Of a stretch of 64,000 bases of DNA, positions 9,855-19,839 are shown piece after piece. Origin of the DNA: Flavobacterium sp. HTF (GTDB lineage: Bacteria > Bacteroidota > Bacteroidia > Flavobacteriales > Flavobacteriaceae); NCBI RefSeq assembly GCF_003105115.1, contig NZ_QETH01000020.1:1-64000 (forward strand). The letters run 5' to 3'. Within the stretch, counting starts at the first letter, position 1, and each line of letters begins with the position of its first letter. The notes beneath the pieces were generated by a model that was not told where the DNA came from, made no database searches, and saw only the letters and a program-made list of their open reading frames with translations. The translations under genes and the position numbers were made by a program.

Positions 9855-9877
9855 AAATGTTAATTTCCTTAACATTT
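9855..9877. promoter_or_regulatory. Perfect 9-bp inverted repeat upstream of susC
   Basis: AAATGTTAA and TTAACATTT are separated by 5 nt. The palindrome lies about 86 bp upstream of the candidate susC -7 box and about 70 bp from the stop codon of the regulator gene. Its position suits an operator for the PUL regulator. It has no U-run and is not an obvious terminator. Confidence 0.45.
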
Positions 9878-9948
9878 AAGTGTCCAAAATACAATAAAAC
9901 GTTAATGTTGTGGTAATGTATAGGTAAAATCCCTTAATCAGTATGCTA

Positions 9949-12750
9949 CTATACAGCCAAAATATATTCAACTAAACCGATTTCGTGCTGCAAATCCATT
10001 TTTTTTCTCAAACGATACCTTTTTATTTCAACACTTCGTACCGAAATATTAAATAAAGGAGCTATTTCTTTTGATGAAAGATTGAGTCGTAAATAAGCAC
10101 AAAGACGCAAATCGTTTGGAGTCAGTAAAGGATGTTGTAGTTTAATTCGTTTTAAGAAATCTTTATCAGCATTATCAAAAGCTTCCTTAAAAATCTTCCA
10201 GGAATCTTCTTCAGTAATATTATTATCAATAGTTCTGATTACAGACTTAATATTTTTATTACCATCTTGTGTGTTTTTATTCAAATCATCTTTGATAAAA
10301 GCCAGCAGCTCGTTTTTACTATTTAAACTCATTGTTGAAACCGCCAGCTCTCTGTTTTTATTATCAACGTCCTGCGAGAGTTGTTCGTTTCTTAATTTCA
10401 TCAGCTGTTGCTCATTTTCAAGTTCTTTAATTTCAAGCAAAAGATTATTCTCTTCAATTAATTTTTCTTTTTGTTTCTGATAAAAATTTCGATATGCTTT
10501 ATTAATAAAATAAGCCAGAACAAGCAAAAATAATAAGTATATAAAACCAGCCAGGTTGGTTAGATACCATGGCTTTAAAACGACAAATGTATATACGGCA
10601 GTATTTTGCAAAATGGTATTGGCAAATTTTGCCCTGACTCTAAATGTATATTTCCCTGGCGATAAGTTTTTGAAATTCACAGAGGACTTGGTACTCCATT
10701 CGCTCCAGTCATTCTGAAACCCTTCGAGCAAATATTGATATTCTGTATTGATGTATTTATTAAACTCCGGAACTGTATAATTTAAGGTGATATTATTTTC
10801 ATTTGATTTAAAACTTCCTTCTTCATTTAATGATACGTCATTAAGCGTTTGATTTTGTTTGTTTATCAAAATTTCCGAAATAGAGATTGTATAGTTTTTA
10901 AAACTTAAATCCTCAATATTTAAAATATAATATCCGTCTGTAGTCCCAATCAGATAAGTTGATTTTGATATTTGTGTTATATTCTCAAAACCCAGCATCG
11001 AATTGGTCAAAGAGGCAGGAATCGGAATTACATTCTGTTTCAGCTGATTGCTGAGTTTGCTTGCGGAGAAGTAATGAATATAATTTTTAGAAAATAGCCA
11101 AATTCTGTTAGAATCGTCAACAATCAATTTCCCGGAAGTATATTCATCTTTCTCAAAAATAGAACTTAGCAGTTTGTCTTTTTCAAATTGTTTTGTCTTT
11201 GGATTTAATTTAAAAATTCCTTCTTTGTAGGCGTAATAAATAGAATTATTGAATTGTACAAGACTTGCATTTTTTCCTTTTTTTGGAGAAGGATAGGCAT
11301 AAATCTGCTTTGTTTTCAAAAGATTCTTATCGCATTGTATCCTGAAAATCCCTTTATATTCATGGCTCACATACACTTCTAATGTATTGGCGATTTCAAA
11401 GTAGCGTGACGAATAATCAAATCCCTGTATTTTGTTTCTGAATTGCCATTGATTATTTATTTTTTCCAAAACAGAAATTCCATAATAATTACCTTGCAGC
11501 AACTGATTTTTTGCATTTGGTACAGGTTCAAATTTCCATGTTCCGGAACCGGAGAAAATGTTTTTTGCAGCCGTATTATCAATAATAAAAGTACCGGAAT
11601 CATGACCACAAAAAAGGGTATTATCATAAACAAATAATGACCAGACCTGTCCTTTTGTACCATTGATGAATTTAAAATCTCCATTACTCTGGTATTTTTT
11701 ACAAAATAATCCCTGATTTGTCCCCACATACAAAATCCCGTTATGTACTTTGGAGGCATATACCGTCCCTAAGACCCCTGTATCATCTGTAAAACTATGT
11801 ACAGGTGTCTGAAGATTAATACAGTTAATTCCGTTATCAAGCCCAACCCAGACATTCTGATCTCTGTCTTCAAACAAAGACAAGGCAGTATTGTTGCTAA
11901 GGCCTTTGCTCTGCGAAATATGATAATTTAATTCTCCTGAAGCAGACAAAATAAAAATTCCGTTCGAAACAGTTCCTAAAGCATAACTGCCATTCTGAAG
12001 ACGCTGACTGCTATAGACAAAACTTGACTTTAGTGCCGTATCAACATCAGTTTTAAAAGCCGTTAAATTTGTTCCTGTCAGTTTATAAAATCCGTCTAAC
12101 TGTGTCTGAATCAACAATCCGTCATCGATAGAATAAAGGTTTACAATCGTATATTTTTTTAGAATTGGATTATCTGAAATGAGTTTTCCTCTTCCGGCTT
12201 CAATTTCAAAAAGACCTTCGTTTGTTGTTTGGTAATAGATAGAAGTTTTGGTACTAAATGATTTTACAACGCCGTTTTTAGGCGAAATAATCTTGAAATT
12301 TTTCGTTTTTGTATCATAAATATAAATCCTGTTCAATGACTGAAACAAAATCCACTGATCGTATTTTAAGATATTCCAAAACTGTTCATCATCCAGGATT
12401 TTATTTTTTATCGTATCACTAAGAGAGGTATATTTTAATTTTCCGTTTGATTGTCTTGTCCAGTAACCAAAATTCATGTAACAGCCTGTATAAATCTTAT
12501 TATCAATTACTTTCACAGAGCGCATTATGGTTTCATTAGGCGTCGGATACAGTTTCCAATTGGTACCATTATATTCCAGAAGACCTTCGTTATTGGCAAA
12601 ATAAAGGTAATTCTGGTCATCCTGAGATATCATCCAGCTTTGATTTCCTGCACCGTAGATAGTCGATGGGTATTTTACAATTGGCGGCAATTCCTGAGAA
12701 AACATCTTCAGACTTACCAAAATAAACAGCAGATATAATTTTGATTTCAA
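9949..12750 (-). CDS. Membrane-spanning PUL regulator (beta-propeller, Y_Y_Y, LuxR-type HTH)
   Basis: This 933-aa one-component sensor-regulator has a signal peptide (1-18, MFSQ end), then a long periplasmic two-component-regulator propeller region (about 20-620, with repeats such as DDQNYLYFANNEGLLEYNG and EDRDQNVWVGLDNGINCI). A Y_Y_Y Ig domain follows at about 665-730 (YQYLLEGFQNDWSEWS), then a single transmembrane helix at about 735-755, a coiled coil at about 760-810, and a C-terminal LuxR/GerE helix-turn-helix (LTPNDLRLCAYLRLNLSSKEIAPLFNIS). There is no histidine-kinase core, so the ligand signal passes straight to DNA binding, as in SusR-like regulators. It lies directly upstream of, and reads in the same direction as, the SusC/D-GH16 operon, which it presumably induces on sensing beta-glucan oligosaccharides. 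Confidence 0.88.
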   Translation of the reverse strand: MKSKLYLLFILVSLKMFSQELPPIVKYPSTIYGAGNQSWMISQDDQNYLYFANNEGLLEYNGTNWKLYPTPNETIMRSVKVIDNKIYTGCYMNFGYWTRQSNGKLKYTSLSDTIKNKILDDEQFWNILKYDQWILFQSLNRIYIYDTKTKNFKIISPKNGVVKSFSTKTSIYYQTTNEGLFEIEAGRGKLISDNPILKKYTIVNLYSIDDGLLIQTQLDGFYKLTGTNLTAFKTDVDTALKSSFVYSSQRLQNGSYALGTVSNGIFILSASGELNYHISQSKGLSNNTALSLFEDRDQNVWVGLDNGINCINLQTPVHSFTDDTGVLGTVYASKVHNGILYVGTNQGLFCKKYQSNGDFKFINGTKGQVWSLFVYDNTLFCGHDSGTFIIDNTAAKNIFSGSGTWKFEPVPNAKNQLLQGNYYGISVLEKINNQWQFRNKIQGFDYSSRYFEIANTLEVYVSHEYKGIFRIQCDKNLLKTKQIYAYPSPKKGKNASLVQFNNSIYYAYKEGIFKLNPKTKQFEKDKLLSSIFEKDEYTSGKLIVDDSNRIWLFSKNYIHYFSASKLSNQLKQNVIPIPASLTNSMLGFENITQISKSTYLIGTTDGYYILNIEDLSFKNYTISISEILINKQNQTLNDVSLNEEGSFKSNENNITLNYTVPEFNKYINTEYQYLLEGFQNDWSEWSTKSSVNFKNLSPGKYTFRVRAKFANTILQNTAVYTFVVLKPWYLTNLAGFIYLLFLLVLAYFINKAYRNFYQKQKEKLIEENNLLLEIKELENEQQLMKLRNEQLSQDVDNKNRELAVSTMSLNSKNELLAFIKDDLNKNTQDGNKNIKSVIRTIDNNITEEDSWKIFKEAFDNADKDFLKRIKLQHPLLTPNDLRLCAYLRLNLSSKEIAPLFNISVRSVEIKRYRLRKKMDLQHEIGLVEYILAV

Positions 12751-12916
12751 TTGGCAATAGTATTAATTCAATATAAAAACTGCTCTAAAATAGCTTATTT
12801 TATACTGATACAACAAACTTTTTAATAAAAAAACATATAAACTAAAATACCAAATCACCCCTCACATTGTTAAAATTTGGAACAATGTCCTTAACAAAAC
12901 TCAATTCAAAATTGAT

Positions 12917-12924
12917 TACTTTTG
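12917..12924 (+). promoter_or_regulatory. -7 box of uvrA
   Basis: TACTTTTG fits TAnnTTTG. Transcription should start near 12930, which excludes the in-frame TTG at 12922 (inside this box) and supports the ATG at 12943 with a short leader. Confidence 0.6.
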
Positions 12925-12942
12925 TACAAATTGACTTCTTTT

Positions 12943-15738
12943 ATGCAAATTGATCTTTCTACACTCGACCCAAAACAAAATATTATCATTAAAGGCGCAC
13001 AAGTACATAACTTAAAAAATGTATCTGTTGCCATTCCGAGAAATAAACTTGTTGTCATTACAGGGCTTTCAGGTTCAGGAAAATCGAGTCTGGCATTCGA
13101 CACCTTATACGCTGAAGGACAACGCCGCTATGTTGAAAGTTTATCATCATACGCGCGTCAGTTTTTAGGACGTCTAGACAAACCAAAAGTAGAATATATT
13201 AAAGGAATTGCTCCGGCGATTGCCATTGAGCAAAAAGTAAATACAACCAATGCCCGTTCTACAGTTGGGACTTCGACCGAGATTTACGATTACATGAAAC
13301 TTCTATATGCCAGAATTGGCCGTACCTATTCTCCGGTTTCAGGTCAGGAAGTCAAAAAAAATACCGTTACTGATGTTGTTGGAGATGTAAAAACCTTTGA
13401 ATTAGACAGCAAATGGCTTTTACTGGCCCCTATCCATTTAGAAGAAGGAAGACAGCTGGAGGACAAATTAAAAGTACTCTTACAGCAAGGTTTTGCCCGT
13501 ATTTTAGTTAACAACGAAATGGTACGTCTGGATGAATTTGAAGGTGCAAACCTTCATCAGTTAGACAATAAAGATATTCTTCTTGTTATTGACAGGATTG
13601 TTGTAAAGGAAGAAGAAGAGTTTTATAACCGTTTGGCAGATGCCGTACAAACTGCTTTTTTTGAAGGAAAAGGAGTTTGTTATTTACAGGAATTAAATTC
13701 AGACAAACGTTTTTCTTATTCTAACAATTTTGAACTGGACGGAATTACTTTCTTAGAACCTAATGTCCATTTATTCAGTTTTAACAATCCATACGGAGCG
13801 TGTCCGGTTTGTGAAGGTTATGGAAACATTATCGGAATTGATGCCGATCTGGTTGTTCCAAATACTTCATTATCTGTATTTGAAAGTGCTATTTATCCAT
13901 GGAGAGGAGAAAGTATGAGCTGGTATAAAGATGAACTGGTAAAACATGCATATAAGTTTGATTTTCCGATTCATAAACCTTATTTTGAGCTAACTGACAA
14001 ACAGAAAGATCTGGTGTGGAAAGGAAACAAGTATTTTCAGGGATTAGATGGTTTCTTCAAAGAACTAGAAGAAAAAAATTATAAAATACAGAATCGCGTG
14101 ATGCTATCGCGCTACCGTGGGAAAACAAAATGTCACGCTTGTCGCGGAAAACGCTTACGCGAAGAAGCTTCATACGTAAAAATAAACGGAAAAACAGTTT
14201 CTGATCTGGTTGACTTACCTATTAAGCATTTGGTTACTTTTTTTCAAAACATCGACCTGGATGTTTATGAGCAGCAAATTGCAAAACGTTTGATGATTGA
14301 AATCAACAATCGTTTGTCGTTTTTGACAGAAGTAGGTTTAGATTACCTTACCTTAAACAGAAATTCATCAACATTATCCGGCGGAGAATCCCAGCGAATT
14401 AATCTGGCTACTTCTCTCGGAAGCAGTTTAGTGGGTTCTATGTATATTCTTGATGAGCCAAGTATTGGTCTTCATCCAAAAGATTCTGAACGATTAATAA
14501 AAGTATTGATTTCTCTTCGTGATTTAGGAAACACCGTTATCGTGGTAGAGCATGACGAGGATATCATGAAAGCTGCCGATATGATTATTGACATTGGTCC
14601 GGAAGCCGGAACATTTGGAGGGAATCTGGTAGCACAGGGAACTTATAATGAAATATTAAAATCGGATTCTCTAACTGCGAAATATCTAAATGGTGATTTA
14701 GAAATTGCTGTTCCAAAGAAAAGAAGAAAGTTTAAAAATCATATCGAAATAATTGGCGCCAGGGAAAATAACCTAAAAAACATCAATGTTACGTTTCCTT
14801 TAGATGTACTGACTGTCGTAACAGGAGTATCAGGAAGTGGAAAAAGTACTTTGATTAAAAAGATTTTGTTTCCGGCAATGCAGAAAAAACTGGAAAGCGC
14901 AGCCGAAAAAGCAGGTCAGTTCAGCGAAATAAAAGGTTCGTTTTCGCAGATAAAACATATTGAATATATCGATCAGAATCCGATTGGGAGAAGTTCAAGA
15001 TCTAACCCGGTAACTTATATCAAAGCATATGATGATATTCGTGATTTGTATGCCAAAGAAAAATTATCAAAAATAAGAGGTTATCAGGCTAAACATTTTT
15101 CTTTTAACGTAGATGGCGGTCGTTGCGAAACATGCAAAGGAGAAGGCTCTATTAATGTCGAAATGGTATTCATGGCTGATGTTCAGCTTCCTTGTGAAAC
15201 CTGTGGAGGCAAACGCTTTAAGAAAGAAATCTTAGAAGTTGCATTTGATGACAAAAACATTAACGATGTCCTGACCATGACAATCGATGATGCCATTTCT
15301 TTTTTTGAAAAAAACAAGCAGACCAAAATTACTCAAAAATTACAGCCTCTTCAGGATGTTGGTTTAGGATATGTTCAGTTAGGACAATCTTCTTCTACTC
15401 TTTCGGGAGGTGAAGCACAACGTATTAAACTTGCTTCTTTTCTGGTAAAAGGAGCAACAAAAGACAAAGCATTATTTGTGTTTGATGAGCCTACAACCGG
15501 CTTACATTTTCATGACATTAAAAAATTATTAGCCTCATTTGATGCCTTACTGGAAAAAGGACATTCTATAATTGTAATTGAACATAATCTTGATCTTATA
15601 AAATGTGCCGACTGGATTCTCGATTTGGGTCCTGAAGGCGGAGAAAACGGAGGTTACCTGTTAGCGTCAGGAACCCCCGAAGATATCGTAAAAGTTAAAG
15701 AATCTGTTACAGGAGTCTATTTAAAAGATAAACTATAG
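12943..15738 (+). CDS. uvrA: Excinuclease ABC subunit UvrA
   Basis: This 931-aa DNA-damage sensor of nucleotide excision repair is a dimeric ABC ATPase that loads UvrB on lesions. Two ABC modules are visible. The first Walker A is GLSGSGKS at residues 41-48, followed by the UvrA-specific [18 protein letters not shown]. Both signature motifs are present (LSGGESQRI and LSGGEAQRI), as is the second P-loop GVSGSGKST. Zinc-binding cysteine pairs are CPVC, CHAC and the C-terminal CETC/CETC. Length is normal for the family. The ATG at 12943 was chosen because a -7 promoter box overlaps the only upstream in-frame start (TTG 12922). The gene stands alone and ends in a strong bidirectional terminator. 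Confidence 0.97.
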   Translation: MQIDLSTLDPKQNIIIKGAQVHNLKNVSVAIPRNKLVVITGLSGSGKSSLAFDTLYAEGQRRYVESLSSYARQFLGRLDKPKVEYIKGIAPAIAIEQKVNTTNARSTVGTSTEIYDYMKLLYARIGRTYSPVSGQEVKKNTVTDVVGDVKTFELDSKWLLLAPIHLEEGRQLEDKLKVLLQQGFARILVNNEMVRLDEFEGANLHQLDNKDILLVIDRIVVKEEEEFYNRLADAVQTAFFEGKGVCYLQELNSDKRFSYSNNFELDGITFLEPNVHLFSFNNPYGACPVCEGYGNIIGIDADLVVPNTSLSVFESAIYPWRGESMSWYKDELVKHAYKFDFPIHKPYFELTDKQKDLVWKGNKYFQGLDGFFKELEEKNYKIQNRVMLSRYRGKTKCHACRGKRLREEASYVKINGKTVSDLVDLPIKHLVTFFQNIDLDVYEQQIAKRLMIEINNRLSFLTEVGLDYLTLNRNSSTLSGGESQRINLATSLGSSLVGSMYILDEPSIGLHPKDSERLIKVLISLRDLGNTVIVVEHDEDIMKAADMIIDIGPEAGTFGGNLVAQGTYNEILKSDSLTAKYLNGDLEIAVPKKRRKFKNHIEIIGARENNLKNINVTFPLDVLTVVTGVSGSGKSTLIKKILFPAMQKKLESAAEKAGQFSEIKGSFSQIKHIEYIDQNPIGRSSRSNPVTYIKAYDDIRDLYAKEKLSKIRGYQAKHFSFNVDGGRCETCKGEGSINVEMVFMADVQLPCETCGGKRFKKEILEVAFDDKNINDVLTMTIDDAISFFEKNKQTKITQKLQPLQDVGLGYVQLGQSSSTLSGGEAQRIKLASFLVKGATKDKALFVFDEPTTGLHFHDIKKLLASFDALLEKGHSIIVIEHNLDLIKCADWILDLGPEGGENGGYLLASGTPEDIVKVKESVTGVYLKDKL

Positions 15739-15760
15739 CCGTTCATTATTAATTCAAATA

Positions 15761-15796
15761 AAAAACGCTCAAAATACTGTTATTTTGAGCGTTTTT
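15761..15796. terminator. Bidirectional rho-independent terminator
   Basis: A 16-bp perfect stem (A-run, ACGCTC, AAAATA and its complement) with the loop CTGT and U-runs on both strands lies between convergent uvrA and the small membrane-protein gene. Confidence 0.9.
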
Positions 15797-15816
15797 TTTA
15801 GTAATAAGTTTTCTTT

Positions 15817-16116
15817 CTAAGCGACAAGACATCTTTCTTCAAAAGGAAATCCATCTTCATCAATCGCTACTAATACCTTTTTTTGTTTTGAAGCTTCAAT
15901 GGTTAGATACAGCCAGGCAAATGACCATAATCCTAACGTTAAGCAGCAAATAATAAAGTTTAAACCATGATTTACAACTTTTCCTCCCTTTGAAAGGACA
16001 GCAAAAAGAAATTCGTCATTTCTCTCTTCCAGCGTAAATCCATTGCGAACCTTATTTGATATCATACTAGAAAAAATCTGTACACTTTGTTCCTGGCTAA
16101 GCGGATTGCTTTTCAT
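15817..16116 (-). CDS. Small hypothetical membrane protein (99 aa)
   Basis: I do not recognise a named family. The N-terminal half is soluble and charged (SKVRNGFTLEERNDEFLFAVLSKGGKVV). One hydrophobic segment at about 53-74 (LNFIICCLTLGLWSFAWLYL) should span the inner membrane, and a short acidic tail follows (VAIDEDGFPFEER). The layout is like that of small conserved Flavobacterium proteins of unknown role. It is a single gene convergent with uvrA, with a 384-bp gap upstream. Confidence 0.7.
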   Translation of the reverse strand: MKSNPLSQEQSVQIFSSMISNKVRNGFTLEERNDEFLFAVLSKGGKVVNHGLNFIICCLTLGLWSFAWLYLTIEASKQKKVLVAIDEDGFPFEERCLVA

Positions 16117-16500
16117 AATTACTACCTTTAAATTAAATTCCTATACGGCGTTTAGTTAATTTTTGCCAATTATTAACATCTACCTCATTTTAAAACAAAC
16201 ATTATAAAATCACTTTTATTGCATTTTATAAGATATTTTTTATCCCAAGAATTAAAGTGATGTCAAATTCTCACATAAATTTAGTTTTTATTAAGCGAAT
16301 ATCAAAATAAAATATTGTTAAAATTTATACGGTTACAACAGAAAATCAAGAACTTAACATATATTTAAAACTGAGATGCAACCTTTTCACAAGGAAGCTT
16401 GTCCTGTTAACATTAAAAACAGGATAATTTAAACCGGAATTAAGAATTGATTTATTGCTTCAGCAAATGTATCGAAGGAGGCAAGGATAAAACTATTTCA
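16117..16500. other. Gene-free AT-rich gap with a short inverted repeat
   Basis: No ORF of note. It holds the promoter region of the 99-aa membrane-protein gene and the downstream region of the flippase gene. The inverted repeat TCCTGTT/AACAGGA (16402-16424, 9-nt loop) lies about 75 bp past the flippase stop and is followed by TAATTT only, so it is a weak terminator candidate at best. Confidence 0.4.
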
Positions 16501-17973
16501 TCACGAAATCGTAATTCCTATCTTTTTAAAAAGACCTTTAATAACCTGATTTATTTCTGGTGAAATATTAAACCTGTAGTTAAGATAGACATATAAAATC
16601 GTTACCAAAACAGATTTTAAAGCAATACCAACCAATGGATAGACCGGAAATTCCCAAAAATAAAAGGCCAGGAATAAAAATGTAGTAACAACTAATGAAT
16701 GCAAATTTTGTTTTGTAAAAGGATACAGATGCAGCTTTTTTACAACGAAAAGTAATTTGGCAATACTATAAAAAGTTATAGATAACAGAGTGGCAAATGC
16801 AGAACCCATAATACCAAATGGCGGTATAAATATTATATTTAAGACGAAAGTTAAAATAACTAACGCCAAACCTAAGAATAACACCGGTCTGTAATATTTT
16901 GTATTAAAAATTATAGCATTATTATTTCCTAAAATTAAATCGAAATATTTTGAAAGACCAATCATAAAAACAACCGGCACACCTCCCCTGTAATCTTCCG
17001 GTACTATTTCATACAACTGATTGATATTGACAAAAATACACAACATTACAAAACCTCCTACAATCTGTAGATTAATAGAGGTCTTTTTATACAGCGAATT
17101 GAGCTCATCATGCTTATTCTCATGCATCAGTTTTGCTGTAATCGGATAAACAATCTGATGCATTGCACGGCTGGGTACAGAAATGACTAAAGCAATGTAA
17201 GTGGCTACAGAATAAAAGGCAATATTGTCGATTATCATGTATTGATTCAGAATCATTTTATCTCCGTCCAAAAGCAAATTAGCAACACTTCCCGACAAAA
17301 TAATATAAAAGGTGTAAACTAATATATCTTTGGTATTTTTTGGTTTTGCAAACTGAAAAGTCGGTTTCTGAACGCTAAAGGCATAAAACATAGTAACTAA
17401 AAGTGCCAATAAATACAATCCGGCAGTTGCATATACAAATCCTTCAACACTAAGCCAGTCAAAATAAACACCTACCAATAAAAATAAAGAAAATAATCTT
17501 AAACCTACCTCTTTAATAAAATTACCAAAAACAGAATGCATATGAACGCGGGCCCAGGCATAAAAAATTTCGAAATAAGCCATACTAAGTCCTATAAACG
17601 GGATTAACCAAATATAGCTTTTAACAATCGGATTCTTTTTTGATAAAAACATCAAAATTTCATCATAAAATAAGAGCCCAATCAATAAGAGAGGGATTAT
17701 TAATAACATAGGAAATAAAACCGTAAAAGATAAAAAACGGGATTTTTCTTCATCCGTTTTATATTGTGAATAAAATTTTACCAATGTATTTTGCATTCCA
17801 ATGGCAAATAATGGCATTATAACATTTGCGCAAGAAGTAACATAGTTTGTTAAGCCATAATATGTAGATCCTAAAAAAAATGGATATAAATAAAGTGTAT
17901 TTATAGCTCCGATACCAAAGCCTATATAAGTAATTATGGTGTTTTTAAAAGACTGATTTAAGACAATTCCCAT
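16501..17973 (-). CDS. Polysaccharide flippase (Wzx/MATE-like)
   Basis: A polytopic inner-membrane protein of about 490 aa with 12-14 hydrophobic segments, starting with the typical MGIVLNQSFKNTIITYIGFGIG motif of flavobacterial O-antigen/polysaccharide translocases. It is expected to flip lipid-linked sugar repeat units across the inner membrane. The reading frame extends 13 codons further up, to 18012, but those codons run through an inverted repeat (TCCCGA/TCGGGA, 17992-18007). The ATG at 17973 restores the family N-terminus and is preferred. It is the last gene of a minus-strand run after a glycosyltransferase, so the two likely act on the same surface glycan. Confidence 0.88.
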   Translation of the reverse strand: MGIVLNQSFKNTIITYIGFGIGAINTLYLYPFFLGSTYYGLTNYVTSCANVIMPLFAIGMQNTLVKFYSQYKTDEEKSRFLSFTVLFPMLLIIPLLLIGLLFYDEILMFLSKKNPIVKSYIWLIPFIGLSMAYFEIFYAWARVHMHSVFGNFIKEVGLRLFSLFLLVGVYFDWLSVEGFVYATAGLYLLALLVTMFYAFSVQKPTFQFAKPKNTKDILVYTFYIILSGSVANLLLDGDKMILNQYMIIDNIAFYSVATYIALVISVPSRAMHQIVYPITAKLMHENKHDELNSLYKKTSINLQIVGGFVMLCIFVNINQLYEIVPEDYRGGVPVVFMIGLSKYFDLILGNNNAIIFNTKYYRPVLFLGLALVILTFVLNIIFIPPFGIMGSAFATLLSITFYSIAKLLFVVKKLHLYPFTKQNLHSLVVTTFLFLAFYFWEFPVYPLVGIALKSVLVTILYVYLNYRFNISPEINQVIKGLFKKIGITIS

Positions 17974-17991
17974 TTTTGATTTTAGATTGCA

Positions 17992-18007
17992 GTCCCGAAG
18001 TCTCGGG
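17992..18007. repeat. Inverted repeat TCCCGA-N4-TCGGGA between glycosyltransferase and flippase
   Basis: A 6-bp GC-rich palindrome with a 4-nt loop stands out in otherwise AT-rich sequence. It lies in the short spacer just upstream of the flippase ATG and could be a processing or attenuation hairpin in a shared transcript. Confidence 0.45.
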
Positions 18008-18031
18008 ATCAAATTTTAGATGATTGATTAC

Positions 18032-19324
18032 TTAACTCTGTTCGTTAATCAATTGCACTAATTGTTTGGTTAAGTTTTTTCTGGAATATTGTTGCAAACC
18101 AACGCCATTAGCTTGTAATTTTCCTTCTAAAAATTGATTATAAAAGTCCAAAATTACACTTTTTAATTTCGCTTTTTCAGAATAATCAAAAAATACTCCT
18201 GTATTTGTTTCTTTTATAATATCTGCAAAATCAGATCCTTGCGGACCAATAGCAATTATCGGTCTGTTTGAAACCATGTATTCAAATAATTTTCCCGGAA
18301 TAATACTTTTCGTATCTTCTGAATTGATTTCTATAAGAAGCAAAACCTGTGATTTTTTCTGATGTGCAATTGCTTCTTTATGCGAAACATAACCCAGAAG
18401 GTTTAAGTAGTTATTAAGTTTAAATTCAGTAATAGCATCAAGTATTTCCTGACTTACAGCGCCTATTAATTTAATTTCCAGATCATTTTTAAGATCTGGT
18501 ATTTCATATAATAATTCTGTCAGGCATTCCCATAAAAACAGAGGATTTCTTTCTGATAAAAACGAACCAATATGAGCAAGTGTAAATTTTTTATCAAGCG
18601 TTTGTTTCTCAACACTTTCTACATCATAACCATTTGTAATCACAGAAATTGGTTTATTTGTAATAGCCTGAAATTCCGCTTTAGTAGTTTTACTGGTGAC
18701 AATAATGGTGTCAGCAGTATTAAGTACTTTGTGCTCTAATTTTTTATGTTTTTTTGCAGCATACGATGATAATAGCAAAGATTTATGATACCCTATCGTA
18801 GTCCAGGGATCACGAAAATCGGCAAACCATTTTACATTTAGCTTTTCTTTTAATTCTAAACCAATTAAATGCAGACTGTGAGGCGGTCCGGAAGTAACAA
18901 TGGTATCGATATTATTTTCCTTAATATATTTTTCCAGATAAGAAACAGAAGGTTTAACCCATAAAACACGGGCATCCGGAATAAAAAGATTTCCGCGGAC
19001 CCAAAGAAAAAGTTTATCAAGAAAGCTTTGTTTTTTCTTATGAGGAAAAATTCCGGAGCTGATTTTTTTTGTTTTATTTTTAGAAAAAACGGAAGCCAGC
19101 TGGTAGGGCTCCAGGATTTTATTTTTAAGAATAATTACCTTGTCTGAGATTTCATTTACCAAACCTTCATCAACTATCGGATAAGTTGGGTTTTCAGGAA
19201 CATAAACAATAGGCTGAATATTAAATTCAGGTAAATATTTTACAAATTTTAACCAACGCTGTACACCAGGACCTCCGGCCGGTGGAAAATAATAAGTAAT
19301 GATTAAGAGCTTTTTTTGTTCCAA
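18032..19324 (-). CDS. Glycosyltransferase, GT4 family (GT-B fold)
   Basis: This 430-aa cytosolic enzyme begins with KLLIITYYFPPAGGPGVQRWLKFVKYLPEF, the glycine-rich acceptor loop of GT4 enzymes. The C-terminal half has the Rossmann domain with FTLAHIGSFLSERNP and the donor-binding stretch SIIPGKLFEYMVSNRPIIAIGPQGSD, which contains the conserved GKLFEY Glu. It transfers a sugar from an activated donor to a growing glycan. Position directly before the Wzx-like flippase indicates a role in surface polysaccharide or O-antigen assembly. Donor and acceptor are unknown. Confidence 0.88.
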   Translation of the reverse strand: MEQKKLLIITYYFPPAGGPGVQRWLKFVKYLPEFNIQPIVYVPENPTYPIVDEGLVNEISDKVIILKNKILEPYQLASVFSKNKTKKISSGIFPHKKKQSFLDKLFLWVRGNLFIPDARVLWVKPSVSYLEKYIKENNIDTIVTSGPPHSLHLIGLELKEKLNVKWFADFRDPWTTIGYHKSLLLSSYAAKKHKKLEHKVLNTADTIIVTSKTTKAEFQAITNKPISVITNGYDVESVEKQTLDKKFTLAHIGSFLSERNPLFLWECLTELLYEIPDLKNDLEIKLIGAVSQEILDAITEFKLNNYLNLLGYVSHKEAIAHQKKSQVLLLIEINSEDTKSIIPGKLFEYMVSNRPIIAIGPQGSDFADIIKETNTGVFFDYSEKAKLKSVILDFYNQFLEGKLQANGVGLQQYSRKNLTKQLVQLINEQS

Positions 19325-19362
19325 TTTATGTTTATTTCTAAAATTTAAAGCAAAAAAATTAT

Positions 19363-19839
19363 TTAAGCTTTATCTTCTTTATTGTCCCGATTCAACTTAT
19401 CTAATTCTTCGATATCTAAAATATCTTTTGGTCTGTTTGAGGCTTTTTTTGCAATAATTAAATTATCATAATCAATAAAATATACAGGAGTTTCTCCTAT
19501 CATTACAATTGTTGCTTTTTCTAATAATGTATTAAAAGATTTATCTTCTAAACCTTTCACAGTAGTCATTACATCTAATCTCAAGCCATAATTTAGACTA
19601 AAATCTGTCCATCCCGGAATAAATTGCATTGTTTCAATTGTTTCAAAATCGCCTAAATTAATAGAATTTAATGCCTTTCTTAAATTGATCCTATTTTCTA
19701 TAGTATCTTCTAAATAAATATCAATATCACCCGTATTCCGGTTATATCCATAAATGTTTACTGCAAAACCACCAATAGTTATGTATTTAACTTTGTTTTC
19801 AAAAAAACTATTCCAAATAGAAACTATCTGTTCATTCAT
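19363..19839 (-). CDS. Nucleotidyltransferase-fold protein (DUF6036/AbiEii-like)
   Basis: This 158-aa protein carries the minimal nucleotidyltransferase signature: the GG turn (YITIGGFAVNIYGYNR) followed by NTGDIDIYL, whose two Asp residues would bind the metal. A third acidic site may be RLDVMTT. The family includes stand-alone NTases and relatives of AbiEii toxins. Its ATG overlaps the stop codon of the preceding 54-aa ORF by ATGA, so translation is coupled. The pair sits as an insert between polysaccharide genes. A toxin-antitoxin or RNA/protein-nucleotidylation role is possible but not shown by the sequence. Confidence 0.8.
   Translation of the reverse strand: MNEQIVSIWNSFFENKVKYITIGGFAVNIYGYNRNTGDIDIYLEDTIENRINLRKALNSINLGDFETIETMQFIPGWTDFSLNYGLRLDVMTTVKGLEDKSFNTLLEKATIVMIGETPVYFIDYDNLIIAKKASNRPKDILDIEELDKLNRDNKEDKA

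Noticed and set aside
12922-12942. TTG start extending uvrA by 7 codons
   Set aside because: The TTG is part of the -7 promoter box TACTTTTG, so it would not be in the transcript; ATG 12943 gives the family N-terminus.
17974-18012. Longer start for the flippase
   Set aside because: The 13 extra codons run through the TCCCGA/TCGGGA inverted repeat and do not resemble the family; ATG 17973 does.
19363-19839. Classical MNT-HEPN toxin-antitoxin pair
   Set aside because: The partner is only 54 aa and lacks the Rx4-6H motif of HEPN; the pair remains a candidate of another kind.
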